Shown: positions 20,436 to 28,877 of the stretch, one piece after another
Layout of the letters: each line of letters begins with the position of its first letter
Numbering within the stretch: the first letter of the stretch is position 1
Assembly (NCBI RefSeq): GCF_963678635.1
Contig: NW_026971488.1
Coordinates: forward strand, 1 to 28,877
Reading direction: 5' to 3'
DNA length: 28,877 nt
Source: Symsagittifera roscoffensis
Lineage: Eukaryota > Xenacoelomorpha > Acoela > Convolutidae
Notes under the pieces: model-generated
Database searches by the model: none
What the model was told of the DNA's origin: nothing
The model's input: only the letters and a program-made list of their open reading frames with translations
Position numbers and translations under genes: made by a program

Positions 20436-20508
20436 CTCATCGCCGACTCTCATAAGCATAATCATCTTCACTTTTCTCGGCGGGAAAAAACTTATGCCAA
20501 TCGATGAG
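20436..20508 (+). other. Nested inverted repeats, copy D
   Basis: Both arm pairs unchanged. The spacer after the inner arm reads GGAAAAAAC. Confidence 0.6.
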
Positions 20509-20772
20509 CGATGAGATAAAATCTACAAAAAACCAGAATGATCATATCAAGTCAAAACTTTGATTCTTCAAATGGCCAATTCAATGGCCTCGAAACTTTG
20601 CGTAATAAAAATTTTCAAAATTGTCTGTTCCTCTTCATCAAACAGCCAAGTCAAATATTAAGTCTTATAAATTGAGTCTTATAGAAAAACGAGATGACTA
20701 ATTAGATTGCCTCAATTGAATTCAGAAAAATCTTGAATAAGCGTTGAATGGTTTTGCAGATAATAGACGCGT

Positions 20773-21129
20773 GTTCGCTCTCTGATTGATGTGATGAAAT
20801 CCTGACAGCTCATATAAAAAAAACCAGAGCGTGAACAATTCGAATTTGACTTTAAACTCACTTTGTTCGATTATAATACAACAATAAGATGTATAGATAA
20901 AAGCCGCACAAGGACAAATCAAGAGCCGAAAATTCTTCTATGAGATGCCCTGGATAACATTACATTAAATTGAAAGGAAGAAAAGAATTAACTCCCGGTC
21001 ACGTGTTACAGATTATGTCGAAAATTCTGAGTTTTCGCTTTTGTTTAGTTTGTAAAAATTAATGGAATAACTGAGCAAAATTTTTCGTCATTTTCATTGT
21101 TTGCAGAGTTGAGTTTGTTTGAACTCAAC
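20773..21129 (+). ncRNA. Conserved structured block 5
   Basis: First stem as in blocks 1 and 2. In the 111-bp part (21019-21129) the Sm-like site reads AAAATTTTTCG, a weaker match. The loop of the second hairpin has changed (GTAA). The terminal hairpin is perfect. Confidence 0.28.
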
Positions 21130-21470
21130 AATTACGCTAATTGACAACTTGAACCTTGAAAGTTAAAAATTGATGAAGACAATTTTTGCCTAAATTTAAA
21201 CCAAAAAGACTGAATGCCAACTTGTTGAGCAAAATCGAGCTCAAAGTTTTCCCCGAAAAAAGATATTTTATGGCATTTTAAGTCAGTCAGAAAACAAGCT
21301 ACAATTAATGGAGCAAAAACTGCCAAATTTGTATCAAAATGAGCCTCTTTTGTAGCTCAGCAAAAATTAAGAAGACTACTTTTTTGAAAAAAAAATGAGC
21401 TAAAATTTAACTATGAACTATGAACTTTGGACAATACCAATTATCAAGTGTGAAAATTTGAGTCAACCCA

Positions 21471-22339
21471 ATTTAAATGCAACCAAAAAACTAATGTGGA
21501 CCTGCAAAACTGCAAAACTTTAAAAAAAGTTTGCTGTGAACTATTCAAGTTTTTTTGAATAGTCTTTTTGAGTCTGTACAACTTTGCGAACGCAGAAAAG
21601 CTGAAATCATGTTGCTTGTGGTTAAACTTGCCTATGATCAGAAGCATGATCGATTTTTTGATAATTTATTTCCTACATTAACAAAATAATTTTAGGTTTT
21701 GAGAACTTTTTTGTCTTTACCTCAAACCTCGTTAGAAGCAGCAAAAACTGATTTGAGGTTTTGTTTGGATTCAATCGTTATCTCGTAAATTTTTGTTTGG
21801 TAATTGTCATTTGTATTTCAGCTCTAGTACAATTTTTTTTCTTTTTTTTTCGCTCGGGAACAAACTTTTTTGCAGAATAACACTTTTCTTTGACAGGTTT
21901 TTAAAAAAATTTGTTTTAGTTTATAGCATGGCATAAAAAAGCATAACGGTATTTGATTGATGATTCAGTTTTCTGAATTTGATCATTTTCAACGCAACAT
22001 TACAAGAGAGAGGTATTTTGGCAAACGCGTGTTGGCAAACGTTTTTATACCGTAAAGTTAAAAAAATTTGAAGTTGATTTTATTCTGCTAAAACTCCACA
22101 GTTAGTTTCTAGATAATTTACATTCAAATCTCCAAATATCAATTTATTACATTTTTCAGAAAAAAAAGAACTCATTAGTTGATCGAGGATTACGAAAAAG
22201 TTTGAAGAAATCATTGATGGTGGTCGATAGATAATACAAAAAAAAATTCTTTTTCTTACCATCAGAAGCAATAAAGCTAAATTTTCAGTTTTTCTTTAGT
22301 ATGTCCCTGACTCATCAATTGAACACTTTCTGACACGCC
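21471..22339. repeat. E/F/G-type unit arm, copy E
   Basis: This arm replaces the A-D arm after the core. It recurs at about 26604-27420 and, cut by the window, 28369-28877. Its first 550 bp hold nothing recognised; its right part carries the LINE fragment. The minus-strand frame at 21444-21647 is low-complexity and not supported. Confidence 0.8.
22020..22285 (-). pseudogene. LINE endonuclease fragment, copy E
   Basis: Minus-strand reading gives FFCIIYRPPSMISSNFF, then a leucine-rich helix (VILDQLMSSFFSEKC), then LIFGDLNVNYLE. YRPP followed about 30 residues later by GD(L/F)N is the signature of the endonuclease/exonuclease/phosphatase domain at the N-terminus of LINE ORF2. It creates the nick used for target-primed reverse transcription. 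The frame stops at 22080-22082 after VLAE. Reading on, with a shift, gives IFLT and YGIKTFANTR, which fits the usual LL..YGL...PTR stretch. Upstream, a 1-base slip in an A/T run breaks the match to FIASDG seen in copy F. Clade not determined; no reverse transcriptase domain is present. Confidence 0.75.
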
Positions 22340-22682
22340 AAGCCTTCATTCTTGGTTCTTTATCTTATAACAGTTATAATATGCTGATATCTTTCCATAA
22401 AGCATAGGTCAGCTGGATTATTATCAATTTGCCTGGTTTACCATTGTGAGTTGGGATGGAAGGTCAAACTCATAGAGTAATTTCAGATAAGGTACACCGT
22501 CTGCTCGTCACGCTATCTTATTTTCGGCCGGATAGATTCGTGCAACTTCTTAGTCTAATACCGATCTTAATCTTATTCTTATATCTCTTAGTCTCAATAG
22601 ATCTACAGTATACTGGTTAATTACGAGTTGATCTCTTGGAAGGAGAAGCAACTAAGCTGTAAGTTAAACTCAGAAGGCTCTG

Positions 22683-22710
22683 GTGCTGAAACTACAAGTA
22701 GTTTCAGCAC
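22683..22710. other. Perfect 12-bp hairpin
   Basis: GTGCTGAAACTA, loop CAAG, then TAGTTTCAGCAC. There are no mismatches. No T-run follows that would suggest a bacterial-style terminator. Confidence 0.85.
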
Positions 22711-22923
22711 TTACAAATAAATGGGTTGTTAGTTAGATGGATCATGATTGATCAGTATTAAATATTTTATAGTGATAAAATAATCAATATTAAAATATAG
22801 TTTAGATCTGGTTCCACCCATCCGGGGTTTACAGAGTTTTTGAATTTACAGAGTTTATCTTCTATCTGTAACGAAGGATGGATGATGATCGTTGGTATTT
22901 GGCGAGCATCATTTCTTGTTCCG

Positions 22924-22948
22924 TTCTTGGAGAAGAAAGCTCCAAGAA
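22924..22948. other. Perfect 9-bp hairpin
   Basis: TTCTTGGAG, loop AAGAAAG, then CTCCAAGAA. Second strong inverted repeat in the same insertion. Confidence 0.8.
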
Positions 22949-23035
22949 GCTAGAATCGTCGACATGAAGTTGTTAGCTGTCGTTCGACAATGACTATGAC
23001 CGCCAACGAAATCAATCTGCTTTCAAGATGGTTTG

Positions 23036-23329
23036 CTATGATTGTCTGTTCTTGATCGGTTGTGGAGAACTATGCTTCGACCTGGATTGGGAATGGTGTG
23101 AAGCTCGAGTTTGGACGGAATGCCCTGTAACTCGGATCTGTACGTATACTTGAACATCGAGTTGGTCATTGGTCTGTTTCAATGAAGTCCTTTTCTTCGG
23201 AGTCAAGTCGTACTCTAAATCCTTTGAGTTGTGTTTGTGAGCGGCATATCGGTTGTGTTCAGCCATTCTGTAGGTTGTTCGTAATGAGGTCGTCTCAGCT
23301 GTTTGATGCTCGCCTTCGTGATTGTGCAT
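23036..23329 (-). CDS. Hypothetical 97-codon frame, doubtful
   Basis: ATG-started minus-strand frame rich in histidine, serine, threonine, lysine and arginine: begins MHNHEGEHQTAETTS and ends HSSPQPIKNRQS. It is hydrophilic and basic, with no membrane segment and no domain I recognise. It sits in the higher-GC part of the insertion, where a frame of this length is less expected by AT bias. A TATTGCAG just upstream (minus strand) could be a splice acceptor, so it might be a terminal exon, or the tail of a retroelement polyprotein. Nothing confirms expression. Confidence 0.2.
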   Translation of the reverse strand: MHNHEGEHQTAETTSLRTTYRMAEHNRYAAHKHNSKDLEYDLTPKKRTSLKQTNDQLDVQVYVQIRVTGHSVQTRASHHSQSRSKHSSPQPIKNRQS

Positions 23330-24117
23330 TGGTCTATATTACTGCAATATATGTTTTACATAAATAAATGTTTAGTTAGTCTTTCTTTTTAGTTATGATT
23401 TTTTATTAGTTGTTATCGCAAAAGCTTTTTTTTAGTTCAGTTATTTTAAAAGAGTTACTCACACTTGAGAAGCTCTTATCAAAAATAAGTAGTGTGGTCA
23501 CAAAGCGTGTGTTATAGCACGGTGGGTTAGGCCGGCTATTAAGCAAGCTCAGGACTTCGTCCTCTTCTGGTGGATTAGGCCAGGGGTGAGGGTATGATTT
23601 CCTACTGGTTTTTATGGGGTCCTGTTTTGTGTTGACTTTTTGTGTTGTGTTTGTTTCTAATTTTTTCCTTTTGTTGTTTTAGTTGTGTCTTTTTCTCAAA
23701 AATCAAATTGTTTGGTTTGGGTTTGTCTTTTGACTTTTTGGTGTTTTATGCTTTCTTTTTTAGACTTATCAATAGTCTTCGAAAGAACAATTTATTGGTT
23801 CTTTAAGCTGGTTTAATCCAGTTTGGGTACTGTGGGTTTTCTTTTCTAAGTCATGCTGTTAGTTTATGTTTTATGGTGTTTAGTAAGCTGCGTGGGTTAG
23901 TTGCGATTTTTTTATAATTCCTTTCCAACCGGGTTAAAAGAAAGTTTGAAACTTATTATGATTTGTTTGAGCTGTTATCAGTGAGAGGTGAAACTTAAAA
24001 TCATTATTTTAAACAATTCGTCGTGGGCGAGCTGTGCGAGTGTGGATAGAATTTGTGTGCGATTGATTCTTGAAAAGGTTAGTACTGCTAACATTTGTAT
24101 AAATTTACCGCTGAAAA

Positions 24118-24475
24118 TTTCAAGTTTACTGCATTATGGGGATTGAAATTATTAAATTATTTTCAGTGTATTCAAATTTACTCCATCGGGGAAAGAATTT
24201 AATAATAAATTTAATGCTGTGGAGAAGAAATTTACTGCGTCATTCATGATGTTAGGTAATAAAAGTTTAAAAATGAGAAAAAAGTTTGCTATTTGAAAAA
24301 GTTTATAATGTATAAAAGAGTTTGCTATTTTTATTTCTGTTTTCTGTTTTCTTGATTGTAGATGATGGTGATCTAAAGACTAATGAAGAAACCTTTAGTA
24401 AGAAAAGAATAGTTTATTTTAATTTTATTAGTTACAAATTAATTAATTCAAATTTACCTATGCATCGGGGAAGAA
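24118..24475. repeat. Imperfect AAATTTACTGCATCGGGGA-like repeats
   Basis: Four or five scattered, diverged copies of a motif like AAATTTACTCCATCGGGGAA: AGTTTACTGCATTATGGGGA, AAATTTACTCCATCGGGGAA, AAATTTAATGCTGTGGAGAA, AAATTTACTGCGTCATTC and AAATTTACCTATGCATCGGG. Spacing is irregular. Specific to the copy E insertion. Confidence 0.5.
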
Positions 24476-24745
24476 ACCATGTGGGAAGATATCATGAATT
24501 GAATCTAATGTGGTTAGTAATTTTGCTAATATGCGGATGATATTTTTAGTTTCGAGCAGTGGCCAATGCAATTGAAGTGCTTTTATGGTGTTTAGTTCTT
24601 CGGTGCCAACGGAAAACTTGTGATTGGTGTGTTGAATGAGGTTATAAAGCTTGTGATTATATTTATTATTGTGAAGGAATTCTAATATTGGGATTTCTAT
24701 AGGTTGGATATATTCATGCGGGACAAAGAGGGGTCGGGATTCTTC

Positions 24746-25022
24746 TTAAGTCCTTGCTTGAAAATTCCGCATTGCTATAGATATGAATTCCAGCTCTAGC
24801 TTTTAATAGTCCGTATGCAAGTTCAGTAAAAAACGAAATTCGGAATCCATTTACAGTTCGCGGAATCGGCTTACATTTGCGGATTCTGCTTACAAATTTT
24901 CCGAATTCCACTTACAATGCGATTTTGCTTACATTTTGTGGAATCCACTTACAGCTGCAAGCTATATTCGCTTGTTCCGGAATTCTTGACACAACAAATG
25001 TGCCGACAAAAATATGCTACAC
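24746..25022. repeat. 276-bp GGAATCC module, copy E
   Basis: Counterpart of 19311-19586, with six ~20-bp units at 24839-24954 and the same AAAATATGCTAC end. The left flank is the T/G-rich insertion. The right flank is GTTAGCGGAAC of the unit body, where D continues with TGTTTTTGTACGCGG. Confidence 0.7.
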
Positions 25023-25567
25023 GTTAGCGGAACAAAATTTCATCGTGCCAGAAATAACAAAACTCAGAACTGTTTTATTTGCTTTTCGAATCAAAAAAAC
25101 ACATACGAAAAAAAACTTTACTTTTAATACACAGGACCAAATTGTTTTTAGGACAATTTTACACATACAAGAAAGTACATTGGAAATATATTTCTAAGGG
25201 TTTCTTCACTTGTTTTGTTGCAAAATAGAGGTCGCCCTCAAAACAGTATGCTTCAAAACGTCGCTGAATAATTTAGGTTTTAAATTGTTTTTTCAAAAAC
25301 GTTGGATGCAAGGTTTTCTTTACTCCAATTTCGTGTCACAATTCAAACCAATTGATAAAAAAACGGCTAATTGATTTCATGTTGAACAAAAATGAATAGT
25401 TAATTTTCCATTTTCTATGTTTTTTTACCTAAAATTGTGTAATTGACGTTATTGGCCTTGGAATTTCAATTCGGAGTTTTCTATCAATTTTTTTCAAGTT
25501 GTTTTTTTTAAGTTTATTGAAAATGCAGGAGAAAGTCACAATTTTTAGTGGTTTTTCAATATTAAGT
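25023..25567. other. Unit body of copy E
   Basis: Standard unit sequence from AGCGGAACAAAATTTC to the nested hairpins. The frame at 24877-25197 runs across the joint with the module and is not a gene. Confidence 0.6.
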
Positions 25568-25640
25568 CTCATCGCCGACTCTCAAAAGCATAATCATCTT
25601 CACTTTTCTCGGCGGGAAAAAACTTATGCCAATCGATGAG
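25568..25640 (+). other. Nested inverted repeats, copy E
   Basis: Both arm pairs unchanged, although the base before the left arm has changed (AAGTCTC for AAGGCTC). The module is absent before core 7, which starts at 27421 just to its right. Confidence 0.6.
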
Positions 25641-25904
25641 CGATGACATAAAATCTACAAAAAACCAGAATGATCATATCAAGTCAAAACTTTGATTCTT
25701 CAAATGGCTAAATCAATGGCCTCGAAAATTTGCGTAATAAAAATTTTCAAAATTGTCTGTTCCTCTTAATCAAACAGCCAAGTCAAATATTAAGTCTTAT
25801 AAATTGAGTCTTATAGAAAAACGAGATGACTAATTAAATTGCCTCAATTGAATTCAGAAAAATTTTGAATAAGCAGTGAATAGTTTTGCAGATATTAGAC
25901 GCGT

Positions 25905-26261
25905 GTTCGCTCTCTGATTGATGTGATGAAATCCTGATAGCTCATATAAAAAAAAACCAGATTGCGAACAATTCGAAGTTGACTTTAAACTCACTTTGTT
26001 CGATTATAATACAACAAATGATGTATAGATAAAAGCCGCACAAGGACAAATCAAGAGCCGAAAGTTCTTCTATGAGATGCCCTGTATAACATTACATTAA
26101 ATTGAAAGGAAGAAAAGAATAAACTCCCGGTCACTTGTTACAGATTATGTCGAAAATTCTGAGTATTCGTTTTTGTTTAGTTTCTTAAAATTAGTGGAAT
26201 AACTGAGCGAAATTTTTTGTCATTTTTATTGTTTGCAGAGTTGAGTTTGTTTGAACTCAAC
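25905..26261 (+). ncRNA. Conserved structured block 6
   Basis: The right arm is CAGATTGCGAAC, as in block 3. In the 111-bp part (26151-26261) the first hairpin has one mismatch (TATTCG). The second pairs with AAATTAG using wobbles. The Sm-like site and terminal hairpin are intact. Confidence 0.28.
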
Positions 26262-26603
26262 AATTACACTCTTCGACAACTTGAACCTTGAAAGTTAAAA
26301 ATTGATGAAGACAAAGTTTGCCTAAATTTAAACCAAAAAGACTGAATGCCAACTTGTTGAGCAAAATCGAGCTCAAAGTTTTCCCCCAAAAAAGATATTT
26401 TATGGCATTTTCAGTCAGTCAGTCAGAAAACAAGCGACAATTAATGGGGCAAAAAAGCCAAATTTGTATCAAATTGAGCCTCTTTTGTAGCTCAGCAAAA
26501 ATTAAGAAGACTACTTTTTCAAAAAAATTGAGCTAAAATTTTTTCAAAAAACTATGAACTTTGGACTATATCAATGATCAAGTGTGAAAGTTTGAGTCAA
26601 CCC

Positions 26604-27420
26604 AATTTAAATGCAAACAAAAAAGGAATGTGGACCTGTAAAACTGCAAAACTTTAAAAAAAGTTTGCTGTGAACTATTCAATTTTTTTGCTTGTGGTTA
26701 AACTTGCCTATGATCATAAGCATGATTAATTTTTTGATAATTTATTTCCTACATTAACAATATAATTATAGGCTTTGAGAACTTTTTTGTCTTTAACTCA
26801 AACCTCGTTAGAAGCAGCAAAAACTGATTTGAGTTTTTGTTTGGATTCAATCGTTATCTCGTAAATTTTTGTTTGGTAGTTTTCATTTGTATTTCAACTC
26901 TAGTACAATTTTCTTCTTTTTTTTCGCTCGGGAACAAACTTTTTTGCAGAATAACACTTTTCTTTGACAGGTTTTAAATAAAATTTGTTTTAGTTTGTAG
27001 CATAAATCTGGCATAAAAAAGCATAACGGTATTTGATTGATGATTTATTTTTCTAAATTTGATCATTTTTAACGCAAGATTACAAGAGAGAGGTATTTTG
27101 GCAAACACGTGTTGGAAAACGTTTTCATACCGTAAAGTTGAAAAAATTTGAACTTGATTTTATTCTGCTAAAACTCCACAGTTGGTTTCTTGATAATTTA
27201 CATTCAAATCTCCAAATATCAAGTTATTACATTTTTCAGAAAAAAATGAACTCATTAGTTGATCGAAGATTACGAAAAAATTTGAAGAAATCATTGATGG
27301 TGGTCGATAGAAAATACAAAAAAAAAACTTTTTTTTCTTACCATCAGAAGCAATAAAGCTAAATATTCAGTTTTCTTTAGTATGTCCCTGACTCATCAAT
27401 TGAACACTTTCTGACACGCC
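26604..27420. repeat. E/F/G-type unit arm, copy F
   Basis: Shorter than in E by about 64 bp, where CTATTCAATTTTTTTG replaces CTATTCAAGTTTTTTTGAAT and the sequence that follows it. Ends abruptly at TGACACGCC, immediately followed by the next core. The plus-strand frame 27138-27356 is the antisense shadow of the LINE fragment. Confidence 0.8.
27160..27366 (-). pseudogene. LINE endonuclease fragment, copy F
   Basis: Homologous to the copy E fragment and open a little further upstream: FSFIASDGKKKKFFFCIFY, then RPPSMISSNFFVIFD, then LIFGDLNVNYQE. It ends at the same stop after VLAE (27160-27162), so the stop predates duplication of the satellite arm. About 65 codons of a domain that is normally over 200 residues. 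It lacks the rest of the endonuclease and the whole reverse transcriptase. Confidence 0.75.
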
Positions 27421-27672
27421 ATCTACAAAAAACCAGAAGGATCATATCAAGTCAAAACTTTGATTCTTCAAATGGCCAATTGAATGGCCTCGAAAATTTG
27501 CGAAATTAAAATTTTCAAAATTGTCTGTTCCTCTTCATCAAACAGCCAAGTCAAATATTAAGTCTTATGAATTGAGTCTTATAGAAAAACGAGATGACTA
27601 ATTAGATTGCCTCAATTGAAGTCAGAAAATTTTTGAATAAGCCTTGAACGGTTTTGCAGATATTAGACGCGG

Positions 27673-28028
27673 GTTCGCTCTCTGATTGATGTGATGAAAT
27701 CGTGACAGCTCATATTAAAAAAACCAGAGAGTGAACAATTCGAATTTGACTTCAAACTCACTTTGTTTGATTATAATACAACAAATGATGTATAGATAAA
27801 AGCCGCACAAGGACAAATCAAGAGCCGAAAACTCTTCTATGAGATGCCCTGGATAACATTACATTAAATTGAAAGGAAGAAAATAATTAACTCCCGGTCA
27901 CTTGTTACAGATTATGTCGAAAATTCTGAGTATTCGTTTTTGTTTAGTTTCTAAAAATTAATGGAATAACTGAGCGAAATTTTTTGTCATTTTCATTGTT
28001 TGCAGAGTTGAGTTTGTTTGAACTCAAC
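27673..28028 (+). ncRNA. Conserved structured block 7
   Basis: The right arm is CAGAGAGTGAAC. This is the best-paired copy, with all 12 positions paired (11 Watson-Crick, one G-U). The 111-bp part is at 27918-28028. The first hairpin has one mismatch (TATTCG); the Sm-like site and terminal hairpin are intact. Confidence 0.3.
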
Positions 28029-28149
28029 AATTACACTATTTGACAACTTGAACCTTGAAAATTAAAAATTGATGAAGACAAATTTTGCCTAAATTTAAAC
28101 CAAAAAGACTGAATGCCAACTTGTTGAGCAAAATCGAGCTCAAAGTTCT

Positions 28150-28877
28150 CCCCAAAAAAGATATTTTTTGGCATTTTCAGTCAGGCAGAAAACAAGCTAC
28201 AATTAATGGGGCAAAAACTGCCAAATTTGTATCAAAATGAGCCTCTTTTGTAGCTCAGCAAAAATTAAGAAGACTACTTTTTTCAAAAAAATTGAGCTAC
28301 AATTTTTTCAAAAAACTATGAACTTTGGACAATATCAATGATCAAGTGTGAAAGTTTGAGTCAACCCAATTTAAATGCAAACAAAAAAGGAATGTGGACC
28401 TGCAAAACTGCAAAACTTTAAAGAAGTTTGCTGTGAACTATCCAAGTTTTTTTGAATAGTCTTTTTGAGTCTGTACAACTTTGCGAACGCAGAAAAGCTG
28501 AAAAAATGTTGCTTGTTGTTAAACTTGCCTATAATCAGAGGCATGATCGATTTTTTGATAATTTATTTCCTACATTAACAAAATAATTTTAGGTTTTGAG
28601 AACTTTTTTGTCTTTACCTCAAACCTCGTTAGAAGCAGCAAAAAACGATTTGAGGTTTTACTTGGATTCAATCGTTATCTCGTAAATTTTTGTTTGGTAA
28701 TTGTCATTTGTATTTCAGCTCTAGTACAATTTTTTTCTTTTTTTTTCGCTCGGGAACAAACTTTTTTGCAGAATAACATTTTTCTTTGACAGGTTTCAAA
28801 TAAAATTTGTTTTAGTTTGTAGCATAAATGTGGCATAAAAAAGCATAACGGTGTTTAATTGATAATTTAATTTTCTG
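28150..28877 (+). repeat. Satellite copy G (right end cut by window)
   Basis: Partial copy following the E/F arm up to the window edge. The LINE-derived part of the arm would lie just beyond 28877, so its presence cannot be confirmed. Confidence 0.8.

Larger units (their letters stand above)
14517..21250 (+). repeat. Satellite copy D, composite 6734 bp
   Basis: This copy keeps the arm deleted from B and C and has extra sequence at about 16428-16600. Near 18055 it lacks about 310 bp present in A-C (CACCTT runs directly into CTCGACCTACAAC). At 18616/18617 the alignment jumps backward by about 0.8 kb of unit sequence, so unit positions equivalent to 3352-3410 of copy A follow those equivalent to 4178. 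The second part then carries an insertion of about 0.9 kb (18675-19586) with a tRNA-like sequence and the GGAATCC module. D therefore contains two partial copies. Confidence 0.85.
22340..24745. other. Unrelated 2.4-kb insertion in copy E
   Basis: Found in no other copy. The left part (about 22440-23360) is visibly richer in G and C than the satellite and contains two strong hairpins and a 97-codon minus-strand frame. The right part (about 23370-24740) is T/G-rich on the plus strand, with runs such as GGTTTGGGTTTGTC. It may be a piece of an LTR retroelement or of a host gene. I found no paired long repeats, no protease, reverse transcriptase or integrase motif, and no clear target duplication. 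Confidence 0.6.
21251..26382 (+). repeat. Satellite copy E, variant arm plus insertion
   Basis: The core continues to about 21470. The sequence then leaves the A-D version and enters an arm shared only with F and G, which starts with TTTAAATGCAACC where A-C read TTTAATACGACTG. After the arm ends at 22339 there is about 2.4 kb of unrelated DNA, then a 276-bp module shared with D, then return to the normal unit at 25023 (AGCGGAACAAAATTTC). Confidence 0.85.
26383..28149 (+). repeat. Satellite copy F, 1767-bp short unit
   Basis: Core end plus the E-type arm, ending at 27420 (TGACACGCC), where it jumps directly to ATCTACAAAAAACC, the start of the next core. F lacks about 64 bp that E (21546-21610) and G (28443-28506) contain. 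It also has four TCAG units at 26410, where most copies have two. Confidence 0.85.

Noticed and set aside
22310-22345. Hammerhead-ribozyme-like TTGATGAGTC...GAC on the minus strand
   Set aside because: The GAAA of the hammerhead core is missing and no cleavage-site stem could be drawn. Other CTGATGA-like spots (for example, minus strand near 1650) also lack the core.
22440-23360. Solo LTR in the higher-GC segment
   Set aside because: No second copy, no clear TG...CA ends, primer-binding site or target-site duplication could be shown.
1-28877. CRISPR array or bacterial operon
   Set aside because: Repeat spacing, composition, tRNA-like and LINE sequences are eukaryotic. There are no identical short repeats with unique spacers and no ribosome-site-led gene string.

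Overview
This is strongly AT-rich eukaryotic DNA, probably from an invertebrate animal. The evidence is an eroded LINE endonuclease domain, a degenerate serine-tRNA-like sequence, intron-like AG borders around decayed coding stretches, and large amounts of repeat. No intact host gene is visible. Most open reading frames are short by-products of AT-rich repeats, and several lack an ATG. I cannot name the species.

The window is dominated by a long head-to-tail satellite. Aligning the recurring CCCC(C/T)AAAAA landmark gives copies starting at 1 (A), 5077 (B), 9349 (C), 13597 (C', a 920-bp short copy), 14517 (D), 21251 (E), 26383 (F) and 28150 (G, cut by the window end). Spacings are 5076, 4272, 4248, 920, 6734, 5132 and 1767 bp. 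Only a core of about 0.95 kb (for example 8621-9569) is present in all copies. The rest of the unit exists in two main versions, A-D and E-G, and is reshaped by deletions and internal duplications.

The core holds a block of 356-357 bp, found seven times with almost constant length. It starts with a 12-bp stem-loop. It ends in a 111-bp stretch with no net length change, made of hairpin, hairpin, Sm-like AAATTTTTTG site and terminal hairpin. This resembles the 3' part of an snRNA or spliced-leader RNA gene, but no such RNA could be identified, and it is the best candidate here for something undescribed.

Copies A-D carry two decayed coding-like stretches on opposite strands. Between copies B and D the plus-strand one differs at six sites, all third codon positions. 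A-D also carry an array of about 20-bp units around GGAATCCGC, built on a near-perfect palindrome, and a GATCTCAAATCCTGTCAAC minisatellite whose length differs between copies. Copies D and E share a 276-bp module of the same GGAATCC family in different flanking sequence.

Copies E and F (and the start of G) carry a different arm containing a minus-strand LINE endonuclease fragment. Copy D holds an insertion with a tRNA-Ser-like sequence and a possible second LINE trace. Copy E holds about 2.4 kb of unrelated DNA (22340-24745) with higher GC in its left half, two strong hairpins and a T/G-rich right half. Nothing here looks like a working operon or pathway. The window is best read as satellite DNA that has absorbed pieces of genes and transposons and amplified them.
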